Assembly: GCA_039881145.1 (NCBI GenBank)
Contig: JAYKKI010000060.1
Span: 6,324,501 to 6,388,500, forward strand
DNA: 64,000 nucleotides
From: Druceiella hillmani
Lineage: Eukaryota; Arthropoda; Insecta; Lepidoptera; Hepialidae
Direction: 5' to 3'
In this document: in pieces, positions 42,601 through 56,426 of the stretch
Layout: every line of letters starts with the position of its first letter
Position numbering within the stretch: position 1 is the first letter of the stretch
Notes under the pieces: model-generated
Databases searched by the model: none
The model's input: the letters and a program-made list of their open reading frames with translations, nothing else
What the model was told of the DNA's origin: nothing
Translations under genes and position numbers: made by a program

Positions 42601-45600
42601 GATTTCTTTTATATATTACTAGCTGACCCGGCGAACTTCGTACCGCCTAACAGTCAAAGAATGTCGTGTTACCTTTTAGCTGAACTAATTTAGGCTTTGA
42701 TGAAAGTAATACAATAATACAAAACAATATTAATATAGATAGAAATATAAAAGCATTTTATTATGATGAACGATGATGAAAACATACAGAATGAGAATAA
42801 AAATTTAAAAAAAAGAAATAATTAAGTTTTCCAAACACATGTCGGAAAAAAATCATTGAAAACTATGTTGTTCAGGTTGGGATACACTCTGATTAATTTA
42901 TTAATCGGATTTTCATTCAAGCACCTTGTGGTAAACGACATTCTTCGTTTTTTGGTCAGGTGCAAGAACAAATAATGCGGATGGTTTGCCGACACGTGAG
43001 CATGCCACGTACAATTGACCATGAGAAAAACACGCATTTTCTAGATTGAGGCCACAAATAGTCAAGGATTGACCCTGTGATTTGTTGATCGTCATGGCGA
43101 ACGCAAGACGAATCGGGAATTGAATTCGTTTGAACTCAAAGGGCATATCTGTTGGGATCATCGGAATCCTTGGAATAAGAACTTCCTCATCTTTAAATTT
43201 TCCTTTGAGTATCGACGCGTGAATCACATTGCTCATCAGTTTTTTTATCACCAAACGCGTTCCATTGCACAGTTTTGGTTGGTTTAAATTTCTAAGCATG
43301 ATAACTACCGAGCCAACCTTCAGTTGTAAATTGTGCGGTGGTAAACCAGGCACATCCAAGGAGTTCAAAAATTCAGTTGGATAATTAGTGGCTTCTTCTT
43401 CGTTTGTTGCACAGTCGATAGATTTGAATGAATACAGAGTACCTACGATTTGATTTTGAATTATAAAATTGAGGTCATCTACATCTTTATTTTTAGCCGC
43501 CAAAATTGCTCGCTCACTTAACCATTTAGTATTTTTGTGGTTAGCAATGATATCCGGAAATACTTTGTTGATAAGCTCATCTTTTGATGAGACGAAATTG
43601 CAAAAATTTGGAGGAAATGAAATCAAACCGCTCGATTCGTCAACAGGAACACGGCCATTACCGATATTCAGCAATTGCTTCGAGAAATCATCAGCAGATA
43701 GATCGTTCAACAATGCAACTCTCATATTTACAGACAGTTGAAGTTTGTTTACATATCGCCACAGATTTGATGCTTTGAGGCAAGCGTTTATTTCGTCGGC
43801 AGCAGTAGATCTTGGAATTACTGGTAGTGTTTGTCGGAAATCGCCAGATAATAAAATCATTGAACCACCAAAACATCTCGAGTCATTGCGCAGATCTTTT
43901 AATGTTCGGTCTAGTGCTTCCAATGCGCGTTTGTGCGCCATTGTGCATTCGTCCCATATGATAATTTTTGATGCTACTAAAACTTTGGCCATTGCGGAGT
44001 GTTTCGAAATGTTACATGTCGGTTGTTCAGTAGTTTGAAGATTTAATGGCAATTTTAACGCTGAGTGAGCCGTACGGCATCCGTCTAACAATGTGGCCGC
44101 TATTCCAGAAGAAGCAATTGCTACCGCAATTTCGGATCTCGCACGTACAGTGGCCAAAATCAATGACATGAGGAATGTCTTCCCAGTTCCACCGGGGGCA
44201 TCCAAAAAAAATAAGCCACCATTTCCATCATCAATTGCATTAATCAGTGTATCATAGACTTCCCTCTGCTTAGGATTCAACAGTGGTACATTCGTTTGAA
44301 CTGATTGGATTAGTTCATGTGGATCATATTCACATTCACGTTCTAATTCTCTATTAAATGCGTCATTCATTCCGCGATCTGGCGCTGGCATTCCTAACCT
44401 AACTAACAAACTGCCGCATATGAGGTAACACATATCTTCGATCAAGAGCAAGGCCTGGTTATGCATCTCCTGATTCGCCTCAAGATCGGGATTTCTTGAG
44501 CTGACACGAATTCGATATAAAATGTCTTCTGACATGTTATCTTTGTATTTGTTCCACAGGTCACGTGGGTTCGATGGGAAGCATGTCGAAATGATGATTG
44601 CAAATAATGTGCGTATCTGACTTGGAGATGCAGAAATAATTGCTTCAGCGATTGTCGTGTCCCAATGAGTATCGTTTTCAAGCAAATTCAGCTCTTGACA
44701 TGCTGCACGAAATGTGGGGCACACTATACTATTAACAGTTCGTATTGATTCAAATGATGTTGGCCCTCGAACATGTACCAGCAATAACCGCAAATAGAAA
44801 CATTCATCATTCTTCGGATGAACTGTGTAAATACGACCAAGAGCATCAGCAGAACGTATATCTGGATGACCAGGAACTGCATCGCCTTGCTTCCGACGTT
44901 GAAATTTCTTCGATGTAGCGTTCCAAGTGTAATAACGTGGCATTTCCGAGTAAAGCAACGTTCGTGCAAACGGATCGTTTTGACAAATCGCAAAGAAACT
45001 GGTCAGTGTTGTCGCTGGAGGTGTTTGGGCACGTTGAGCAGCATTCGACGCTGTGAAATATACTCTCTGACCGTTCTCTAGATGCACCCCCAAATGTACA
45101 ACAGTGGGATAACGTTCGTGAATAGGGAATGAGAATATACGCCAAATTGCTTCATTGCAGTTCACATATCTACCAACTTGATAGCGCGTGATTTCATCGT
45201 TGATATTGGATGTTTGGATACCAAAAACCGCCATGTCGCTCCCTTTCGTGACATATTTGCAAATGTATTTAATAGATTTGACCGAATTGCAATACTCAAC
45301 ATTACAATGTGCCTTGAATGTTTTGGAAAGAAGTGGCGAATATGGAACAATCCAACTGTTGTCAACTATGAAATCGTTTCCTTTCACTTTAGTTGTGATA
45401 GTTCTACCATTATCATCGGGCGATCGACGCCGATACAATGGATAACCATCGTTGCCTGTAATGGTCTCTGCCGTGAATTTTCGCGGATACCGTTTGGAAC
45501 ACTTGCCGTCGACCATGCACGGTGATTGGCGGTTGATAGTGCCACATGGTCCATGAATCATATTCGTGATTACAACATCATGTAGGTCTGGATCGGTTTC

Positions 45601-48600
45601 AGGAGCAGGAATCTCCGCACATATGATGTCATCTATTTGATCTGGCCGAATTCTGTCTACTAACCAAATTAGAATGTGAGCATGCGGTAGGCCTCGTTTT
45701 TGCCATTCGACTGAATACATCCAGCATCGAGTAATCCCAAAGACGTGTTGCTTAACAATGTAATTTATTAGTGACCGAATTTTTTGCTTGAAAACCCGTG
45801 CGGTGATGTCGTGTCGATCACTTGATGTTTGTCCGGGAAGCAGCAATTGAATAATTTCCATCCATTTCGGATTACATGTAAATGTAATGAATAGATCTGG
45901 CCGACCATAATGACGAACATATGTCATTGCATCTTGCGCATATTCATGCATATGACGCGGGCTACCTGTGTATGTCGCTGGTAAAATAGTCAATCGACCA
46001 ACATTTTCTGAATCTCCTTCTGTGCTTATTGCATCGCGTAAATGAATATACTCTTCCGAACGCAATTTAGCTTGATTCAAACGGATGAAAGTCAGGCGCT
46101 CCGTTTCGATTTTAACGTACATGTCAACGCAGTATTGTTGAAGCAGTCGACGAAATCGCAACAAATAATTGTCAGAATTTTCACGAATCATCAAACGATA
46201 TGCGTAATAATTCATCGAACTAACCTTCTTGGTAGTTTCCTCACCTGAAACAAATACAGTAAAAATTGTATTTTAGAACCCCTAATAGGTTTACGACTCT
46301 TACAGCTACTCTCTACTAAATTAAGAGTGATAACCTTTTTTGTGTACCAAAAGCAAACAGAATAAAATGTGTATCAATATAAAATGAAAACAATGATATT
46401 GATCTTACCATTCAATGGATTAATCATTTTGATATTAAAGTGATATCCATCGTCTCCTTGCCAAAACATCAGCGGGTATTGTAACGCGTCATATGAACGG
46501 TGCGTTTCATATATTCTTTGTAGTTGCCCAGTATTGCGTCGTGTAAGCACAATATCACGTGCTTCCAAGTTTTCACCAGCAATCAGGATTGCCACTTCAT
46601 CGATTGTTGGAGCATTAAATGTGCGTTCATGTGTTCCAGCTGGTCTTTTATCTGCTCTGATTACAACTTTATAGTCATCACTTGGCATGCGCTCTAAAGC
46701 AGTCTTGAACAGCCTGACCAATGCATGATGTTCATGAAGCATTTGCTGCAAATCTTGGAGAATTGCTCTTTTCGTAGCTGTGTTGATCCCTTGACGCCGG
46801 TCAAGTTGTTCTTCCATATTGCCCATGAAGTATATTTGCAAGAATTTGTGCTGTGCATCTTCAATCGGTTGCAATGATCCAATGCGATGGCAAATCTGAC
46901 CTTGAATCTGTAAATTCAAAGCCATAGTTATAGTTAGATTTACAAACACTTTTTACAGAAATGTAACAAACTACATTCCAAATTTTTTTTACAATCATAG
47001 AAAATAAAATTTTTAACGTAAATTACCTTAAACGTCGGATTATATCCGTGTTCTTCAATCATTTCCGCCCCAAATGAAGTCATTTGGAAACAGGCATTGT
47101 ATTTTTGAGTGTTCGCTAGAAAATGTCGTGATTCTAGTGTTTCGCCATAAAGCAGGGAACGCAATGGCTCTGGTGGCGGGACCACTAATGGCAATGTCAC
47201 TTTACCACTAAGGCAGCATAAACCGGGCGTTTCACCAGCAAACTTCAATGCGCCACAATGCTGGCAAATAACGTCCATTGGACCAATGCAAACTAAACGA
47301 TGCAAGGCGTAGTCGATGGTGCAATCATATCGAAACGCTGCTCGATTCAAATCAATACTTGAATCATTTCTTCTTGCACTTCGAAGATTATTCCTCTCTT
47401 CATCTGTACGATAAGCTCGACGATTTCTCGTTTCTAATCTAGCCGTTTCACGGGCTGCCTCTCTTTGTTCTTGTGTTTGAGAAGCACGAATTAAGGCCCT
47501 TCTTTGCTCCATACTAACGCGGCGCTCTTCTCGGGCGATTTCTCGTTCTTCGTCAGATAATTGACTCGCGATATTCCGTTGCCTAATTGCATTACGGGTC
47601 CGCTGGGAAAGATTAGATCTTCTAGGACGCGGCATTTTTATTAATAGTAATACTGAATATGCACTCGCACAAAACCACATAAAACAATCGAGACATAGAT
47701 AATAGCTTATCTAGAAAAATCATAGACAACCTATGAAAAGACATTTACACTTTTGTTAACCTGTAGAATAAATCTTTAATTTAATAAATAATTTACACAA
47801 ATTAATGTCTAAAACAAACAAATATAACAGTACAAACAAATATAACTTTCGAAATATTTTGCACAAAATAAATTTCTGAACGCACACATAAATAGTTGTT
47901 ACAGTATTTGACAGGATTGCACAACAAATGTTTGACATGTAATAAACAAATGAGCATTTATTGATATGATTTAGTATAATGAATACATATTTCTGAACGC
48001 ACGCGTAATATTTTTCAATCTTCTTTAAAAAAATACACATAATAGTTTATTCATCCATTTTAAATAGTTCTATGAACGCATGGATAAATGTCAATCATTA
48101 CTTACAGATTTTGACAAAAAAATTTGACAGCTCCGAAATTAAAGAACTTTTAGGGAAAATAACGCATTTTTCAAGTATTCGTCAATTTTTCAGTATTTTT
48201 AAGATATATTCTGCTATTCGGGGCGGAGACAAATCCAACAAATCAAAAACCATGAAAATTGGTCCAGCAGATCTCGAGTTATAAGTGTTGTAACAAACCC
48301 GACTTTGTTTTATATATATAGATTTTAATATGTTGAAATTGTAGGTGAATTTTTACAATAAAATGATTTTTTAAATTGTTCTCAAAAAAGTTACGTTCTG
48401 TTGACTTCTTTAATAATATATTACCTCATTTTGGTAAGCCAAAATTATGTTTGAATTTTTTGCTTTATAAAGTAATTCTATTAATTTTCAAAGCACAACA
48501 AACGGTAAATAAACGATTTAGCTTGTGTAATACTTAAACTAAGTATAAATTAACTGGGTATTAATTAGTAGTTTTTACTATGGTTATTAAAATAAATGCT

Positions 48601-51600
48601 TCTTTCCAAAAATGTTTCTATCATTGCTTAAATTTAAAAAATATCTTAACTTTCACATTACTATGTACCCCAGTTAAGATTAAACATTAGGGGAATATTC
48701 ATATCTTATTGCTTTGGTTAAATTTAGTTTTTTCCTATTATTTTGTTACTAGGTTAAAGTTTTACCTTATAGTAGTATGTGTCTGCAGTTTTCTCAAAAA
48801 CTACTCAACTGATTTGACTGAAATTCCTCTTTGTGACAGCTAAACACAAAAAGGAGTTTCCTTTACTGACAAAAAAGTAAATAATTTGGATAGTTTACAT
48901 CAATAATAAACGTGATTAACAAAAAATGTAATTGATTTTAATATACAATTAACAGAAGAGAAATTCTGAGTAGTTGATTGTTACAATGCGGCCTGTGAGA
49001 GTCTGATTTTTCAGGTTTTTCGACCGTCAGAATCACCTTTATTCACAACACTACTCAATACTCAATATGATTAAAAGAATGTGCTACTCGATATTTAATG
49101 AGCTATAACTCATCAATAGAAAATGTCGGTAACATAACTAAATTGAAGGGTAAAATTTGCATTTTTGCCATGCGATTTGGTATGTTTCCGAAATTTCCTA
49201 GTCATATATTGTAGCTCATTACATGTGTATTGATAATTATTTTATATTAATGTAGATGTTGATGTGTCTAAAGGTGATTCTGATAATTAAAAACTGGAAG
49301 AATCAGACCATCCCAGAGACGGAAATGCAATACTCAATTCAACATATTTTTACTATGCAAATTAAATATATTTCCAACGTTAATCGTAAATGTGTTATGG
49401 TTCTTTAGATAGGTATAGATTAGTATTTTCAGTTAAGGTATGTGTTGTTATTATAAAACGTGATTCGGACATTTAAAAACCGTCAAAAATAATCTGTCCT
49501 TTAGGCGGCAATGTAATAATAAACTCCGCGATAAATTTTCTTTTGTTATTTATGACGAATCAAGTTCATTATTTTTGTCGAATTAAGTTTATTATTTTTG
49601 TCGAATTAAGTTCATTATTTTTGTTAATCAAGTTCATTATTTTTGTTAATCAAGTTCATTATTTTTGTCAAATTAAGTTCATTATTTTTGTTAATCAAGT
49701 TCATTATTTTTGTTAATCAAGTTCATTATTTTTGTCAAATCAAGTTCATTATTTTTGTCTAATCAAGTTCATTATTTTTGTTGAATTAAGTTCTTTTTAT
49801 CTGGCCACTTATCGGGCGTAATTTATGGAATGTTTTTGTTGTAGTATAATCTGTAGTGCTATAGATTTAGTCAATCATAGCGATAGGGTAACATACTATA
49901 TGATATCGTAGAAAAATGCCTTCGCATTCTTATCAGAATGGTGCTGTTCCCTAAAAAAATGCTTTGAAACCTGGTTCTAAAGATAAATTACCTAATTTAT
50001 AGTTGCTTCTCAGCGACAGCCACTCAGTTTCAACATCATTGCTATATATTTGTCGAAAATAAAAGCAAAGAAATTATGGCTATTTGTTATACTAAGAAAG
50101 TTTTTTTAAACCATAAATACAAACAATATTGTCCTTCATAATGTGTATTGCTTAATGATATCTTATAAATTGGCAGTTACTAACTGTTACAAAGAAGTAA
50201 CTTTTTGGTGTGTATCAGACATGTTTGTTAATTTTTTTGACATGTGGGACTATTTCTTTGATAACAAGATTTAATCGAAATATTATTTTACCATGTTAAG
50301 CAGCTAAAAATTCTAAGCACTTTTGTCTTATGTGAAATTTACAAAGCTTTAAGAAAATAAAAGATACCAACAAAAACATTTAATTATTTAAGTTTTTTGT
50401 ATGTACAGAAAAATAAATTTATGGCGTATACACCCTTTGGGATTCAAACTACAGAGTTATGTTTTATATGTGATGTCTCTAACATTGCAGAGGAAACCTG
50501 TCGACGTACAAGGAACTGTGCTCACTGGCCTCGGACCTCAATCAGCCAGACTTGCTCTACAAGTTTATGCACCTTGCTCATCATAACTCCATGTGGAACT
50601 CCAAGAAAGGTTATCTGTTTTTTTTTTGTGTTGATATTGTTTAAATACCAACATCGCATAATTAAAAAAATGGAGATTATGACATTTTGACACCATTGGA
50701 TAGCGAAACTAAACACGTGTTGTTTAGTTGATAGAAAATTGTTGTTTAATGTGCTTAAACCATTTTAACACAGGACTAAAAAAAATTTATTCAGTTAATA
50801 GTAACAAAATAACATAAGTAACAAAATAAAATATATATAATGTTAATAGTAACAAAATAAAATATATATATTTATACAAATTAACGTAAGATATATCCAA
50901 TATTCAAAATAAGATATATTTTTGCTCCCTTTAAAAATTCATTTTAATTACTCATTTTCAATTACAATGTTAGTAATTACACAATGACATGGTAACCATG
51001 GAACGATTAACACTATGTTATTATCGAGACTGTTAGCGACAAAAATAGTAATATTTTAATGGGGAAAACTATATATTTTTTACGTGCTATATTGCTTCTA
51101 TGCAACTTGAATTTAAAATTACTAAAGACATATTTGTTATAAACATAATATTTACATAAACAAATAATTAAATTATAAAGATATTTCAAGATTATGAATA
51201 TAAAATATTTTCAATTATACTAATTAGTGAAACTCGAAACATTTTTGTTGAAACGCTATAATAGTCCTATTAAGCAATAATTCCTGATGACTTGATCAAA
51301 AGTCCATGTGGACGACAGTTAGCAAGTAGTCTATAGTAAGTAGTCAAAGTCTAAAAAAGGTTTTTTTAAATTTTAATCTAGTTTTTTAAACTTTGCCTTT
51401 TTTTTACTCCGATTTTTAAATTATTAACGTGCTGTGTTTTTACATTCTATAACTACTACAGTCATAACAATATGCAAGACTTTAGATTCTCTTTTTCGCT
51501 AACCACACAACTATAAAGGAGCACGCTCATTTATAAGTGGTCTCCGGCACAGGAAAAAAATAATTTTGCACAAATGAAGTAATCAATTATAAATGTATTA

Positions 51601-54600
51601 TATTATTATTATAATTTATTATATACAAAATAACACATGTTATCTATACGTGTAACAAAAATTGTAACAAGGTAACTTTTATATATGGAAAATATTAAAC
51701 GTATGGTGTGTAATTATATTATAAATATTTAGCATATAGAATGATAATGGAAATCTGATAACTTTTTTTTAGAATATTTGCCTGTCTGTATGTTATTTTG
51801 TGCTTCTATCACGCAAAATCTACTGGACGGATTTTGATGAAATTTGGTATGGTAATAATTTATAACCAAGAGCAACATATGAGAGAAAAAAAATTTTTTT
51901 TTCCGGATTTCACACGAGTCATACTGTGGGGGCACAGCTTGTTGTATATATAATAAATTATAATAACTGTTATTATAATATAATAATTCACCAGAACTCC
52001 TATTTATCGGAAATCTAATTTTAAAATCCTGCTCATTGAGCTAGTATTTACAATTTACTTAGTGTTTTGTATGTATGCTGGGCCCTATTACTTTCATTAT
52101 CGGGATCATCAATCCAGTACGATAATAATTATAAAATTTTTAAACCGCTGTAGCTAGAAGATGATATACTTGCTACTGTTTTTCAGTAATTTTTTAAAAA
52201 ATTGGATAATTTGACTTAAAACAAACAATTGATAGGTATTAATTGCTTGAAAATGATAGACAAACAGTTGCCTACTATTTATAACCTAACCTATCGATGA
52301 TTGTCAAAATTTTTAAAAAGTTATTGGGATGCAACTTCTGTCACTTCTATATAATATCAGATTGGCAGAGAGTGATTTGCCTTGACGGACAGAATTCATT
52401 CTGTCATAATTTTATTATATGTATAGATTTATCCAAAACCAAATTTATTAATTTCATCACGAATGTGAGCTTCGCAGTCAGCTAATTGAATGTAGCCAGA
52501 GAGTCACCCTGTCGCACCTCACTTTTTTCACAATATAACGAGAAAGGCTTCTCTGTATTTGCACTCCAGATCTCGTGTTTTCAAGAGTTGTTTTCACAAG
52601 GTCAATAAATTTAGTAGAGACGTTAAGTTTTCTTATAGCCCCGAAAATTTATTTCTATTATCAAAGGCGATTTTGAAGTCAATAAATAGATAGTAAGTAA
52701 CGATATTGTATCCAAATTTTCTCCAGGATCTGTCAAAGGGTATAGTCATGTTTGGTGTAGGAATTAATTCGTAGCGTTTCTTGAGAGACAAATAACTTTT
52801 TATTTTAAATGAAAAAAATATATATTAATGAAAATACTGTTCATTGCTTGCCACTACTTTTTCCCATCTTTTGAATAGGAGATGGATACCCCGTCGAAAG
52901 AACGCTTCATCATTGGAAGCAATTCATGAATCGATCCAATTTTTACAATCTTCATAAAAAGTGAAATTCTCCCGTGACAAACCATGAGCGTTCGATTGGA
53001 ACAGGTGATAGTCCGAATGGGCAATATCTGGAGAATATGGCGGGTGGGTTAGGACTTCCTATTTCAGTGTTTGTAGATATGTTCTCACTGGTTTTGCTAC
53101 GTGCGGTGAAATATTGTCGCGCAGCAAAATAATTTTATTGTGCCTTTTGCTCCATTCTGGCCGTTTTTCCTTCAATGCACGACTTAAGCGCTTATAATCG
53201 GTAACGATCCCCAGTGATGGTTTCATTTGGTTTTAACAGTTCATCCTGTTGATCCTACCCAATACAAAGGAGAAGCTTGGGCCCATAAATGATTTTTTAC
53301 ATTTACGATAGTCATATGTATCTACTTTTCATCACTAGTAACAATCCGATGTAAAAAACTTTTCCTTTTGTGCCGTTGAAGCAGTAGTTCACAGGTTAAA
53401 AAACGCCTTTGAACATCCCTCAATTTTAATTCATATGAGACCCAATTTCATCTTCCTTTTGGATCATTTCCAAAGCCTTAAGGCATTTTTCTACAGTTGA
53501 TAAATCAAGCTCCAATGATGTAGACAACTCTTTAATTGTTTGAGATGAGTTTTCTTCAAGTAATTCCTCCAATTCTCTATCTCCGATCAGTCGTTCCTCG
53601 TCTTCCAAGTCAAAATCACCACTCTTAAAACGTGCAAACCACTTCCGACACGTTTGCTCAGCTAAAGCATGTTAACCATAACTTTCGTTAACCATGAATC
53701 GTTGGAAAAGAGTTCTCGTAATAGACAAAATAATTATGAAAAACATTTTTTTGTTAATAGGGACCGTGCAAGAAACGTAGATGTCACTTGAAAACGACAG
53801 AAATAAGAATTTTTCGTAAACACTTGTCACAACACAAACAGTATTTTCTAAAATGACATAAAATAGTAAACATCATAGAATGTAAAGAGGTTATATTACG
53901 AGTGAATATGAGATTCGATTTTTGGAAAACTAAACATTGTATTGTATTTATGATTTATTAAAATGCTTTTATAAAACATACTTCACCATATTTGGACATT
54001 ATAAATAATTTTGGTTGATTACAATATGTAAGCTACAGCAACACCACACTAAAAAACCTGTCAAGAAATAATTCTCAAGCACAATCTAGTAGAACCTGCA
54101 ATACGAGGGTCCCGTACACATTTACGTATTTGTAAACATTTAACGGCTCATCATATGTCTGTTACGCTATTTACCACATTTTGTTTTTTTAGAATGTAAA
54201 CTACTAGATTTTTTTCATATTTAAAAATATATAAATTTCTATATAATTAGAAATCATTGATAAATATTTTTTGCTTTCTACATGTGCTATAAGGAGAGGC
54301 CCTTATGTTGACTTTCAAGATTTTAGGTCTACCATAAATACCCTATAGGTTTTGATGACCAGTAAGTAAGACTATGGTAAAAATTAAAAAAAAAGACGCT
54401 TTAAAGGGACTTTGTTGCGTCTTTTAAGGACGCTTCAAATGGACTTTATTGCGTATGTGACTAAATAATATATAGGGAAGCTTTGTAGCAAAAGACCAAA
54501 TTATACTTGGCAAATTTTGTCTTTCCGTTTTATTTGACAATAAAGTAATAATAAATATAATCATTGGCAGACTGAACTATGATCAGTTACAATAATTTAA

Positions 54601-56054
54601 TGTAAAATACCCACAGGTGCCGCATTTGGATTCCAGTCGATCTCAACGCAGGCTGGTGCACAATTGGCCCAATATCTGCCTAAAATAGTGCCACGTCTAT
54701 ACCGCTACCGCTTTGATCCGACGCCTCGCATCCAGAACTCTATGTCTAGTATTTGGCAGGCTCTCGTGACAGATACTCATCAGACGGTGAGTAGTTTTAA
54801 TGTTTATCTTCGAATAACATAAAAAGTGAAGGCACTGTTATTCTAAAAGTGGTGATAGACATACAACCTTGGCGACCGAGGTTTTGAAGTTTTCTGAATT
54901 TAAACGGTTCACGTTAGTGATATACAATAAGATAACTCATACTGCTTTGCGATGTATTTTGAGAAACGATAAAAGAAATTGATATTAGTGAGTTGCCTAA
55001 TGAAGAGAGAGGGTTTATGACATGTGGATCCCGAAAATATTCAATGAATTCCACTATAAATCGTGGGCATGACTGCTAATATTCAGACACGTATTCAACT
55101 CAAATGTCAAAAATGACACACTGCATGTGTGTGCTTAGTCGTGCAGCTAAAACAAAATGGCGGCTCGCAACTTATGGTGATGGAAGGTGTATGTACCGAA
55201 ACGGGCTATGAGCAAAACTTTAAACTTATTAAATGGCTTACTTACTTACTCGGAGGTTTTTATGGTCATGCTGCACAGGTAACAAACAGATGAAAAAACC
55301 ATAGGTACGCATAGTTACTCGCACGTCTTATTAGTCCCTCAAAAATTTGAATTAAACTGCCACAAACGACTGAACTGCGATTTCAGGAATTTTATAGAAA
55401 CTTCTCTAATATCTCTGGTAGAGCAAATATGGTCTTCTATTCAGTTTGTGACTAGGTTTTGGCAAGTAAAGAACAAACATGATATAGACATTTCACAGAG
55501 AACATAGTGTTTATGTGCTTCACGAATTCTGTTTAGAGTTAAAAGTGAACGAAGCGATGCGCAACATACGTGTTACGCTATGCGAAAGCCTGTCACATTC
55601 TGAAATATAATCCAAAATACAGGTGAATGAATATATAAAGTCTCAGGGGCAATATGGAATGTAGACATTTTCAGGTTCCCATATATAGTAAATAGATATT
55701 TGTGTTTGAATAATTAAATTGTTTTGTTATTGATAATGAAAATGCAGGTGGAGAAGTATCACTCGGAGATCCTGGACGATTTGGTGGTGAACCTGACATC
55801 GGCGCAGTGGCGTGTCAGAATGTCCTGTTGCCATGCAGTAGCTGATCTCATGAGGTGAAGCTTTAGGCATTTTTTGTGTAGATATAAGACTTTTATTTAT
55901 TTACATTTTTATCGAAATGTTCCACAAGTCTATAAAAAACAATTTGATCACATTTGTTTGTCTGTAATTAATTTGTCACAGGAAAAAATTTTTAAGCATT
56001 TAAGTCTTATAACAACACAAATATTTTTGAATGATTTGTGGATTATAATTTTAG

Positions 56055-56092
<38 letters not shown>

Positions 56093-56141
56093 GTATATAT
56101 GTATATATATATATATATATATGTATATGTATATATATATG

Positions 56142-56204
<63 letters not shown>

Positions 56205-56219
56205 GTATATATATATATG

Positions 56220-56250
<31 letters not shown>

Positions 56251-56305
56251 ATATTATATATGTGTATATATATATATGTGTATATATATATGTGTATATA
56301 TATGC

Positions 56306-56360
<55 letters not shown>

Positions 56361-56395
56361 TATGTATGTATATATATATATATATATATATATAA

Positions 56396-56426
<31 letters not shown>

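Larger units (their letters stand above)
42619..48322 (-). mobile_element. Helitron, apparently complete and autonomous, 5,704 bp
   Basis: On the minus strand the element starts TCTATATATATAAAACAAAG and ends CCGGGTCAGCTAG. It has the TC start and CTAG end of Helitrons, lies between A (complement of 48323) and T (complement of 42618), and has no target duplication. It encodes a full Rep-helicase. A short GC-rich stem (GGCG..CGCC, 42630-42647) lies just inside the 3' end, weaker than the usual hairpin. Helitrons transpose by rolling-circle-like replication. Confidence 0.93.
42236..49055. mobile_element. DNA transposon with ~53-bp TIRs, split by the Helitron
   Basis: AGTAGTGTTGTGAATAAAGG opens at 42236 and its exact complement ends at 49055. 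Similarity continues about 53 bp inward (GTGATTC.GAC.GTCGAAAAAC). Without the 5.7-kb Helitron the element would be about 1.1 kb, with no coding left. Related single TIR-like sequences occur near 49270 and 49455. No target duplication recognised. Confidence 0.75.
38777..50490 (+). other. ECM29: ECM29 intron, largest in window
   Basis: 11.7 kb. Half is a Helitron inside another DNA transposon. 38777-42230 is AT-rich with no element I can name, including an open minus-strand frame at 39012-39380. A 22-bp AT minisatellite lies at 49556-49795. 49800-50490 shows nothing. Confidence 0.8.
50610..54616 (+). other. ECM29: ECM29 intron
   Basis: Holds a Helitron-type fragment, a mariner pseudogene and two dispersed repeats (53761-54035, 54045-54480). 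50610-51730 and 51960-52730 show nothing recognisable. Confidence 0.75.

Noticed and set aside
43469..45525. Plus-strand open frames over the Helitron
   Set aside because: Shadows of the minus-strand Rep-helicase coding sequence.
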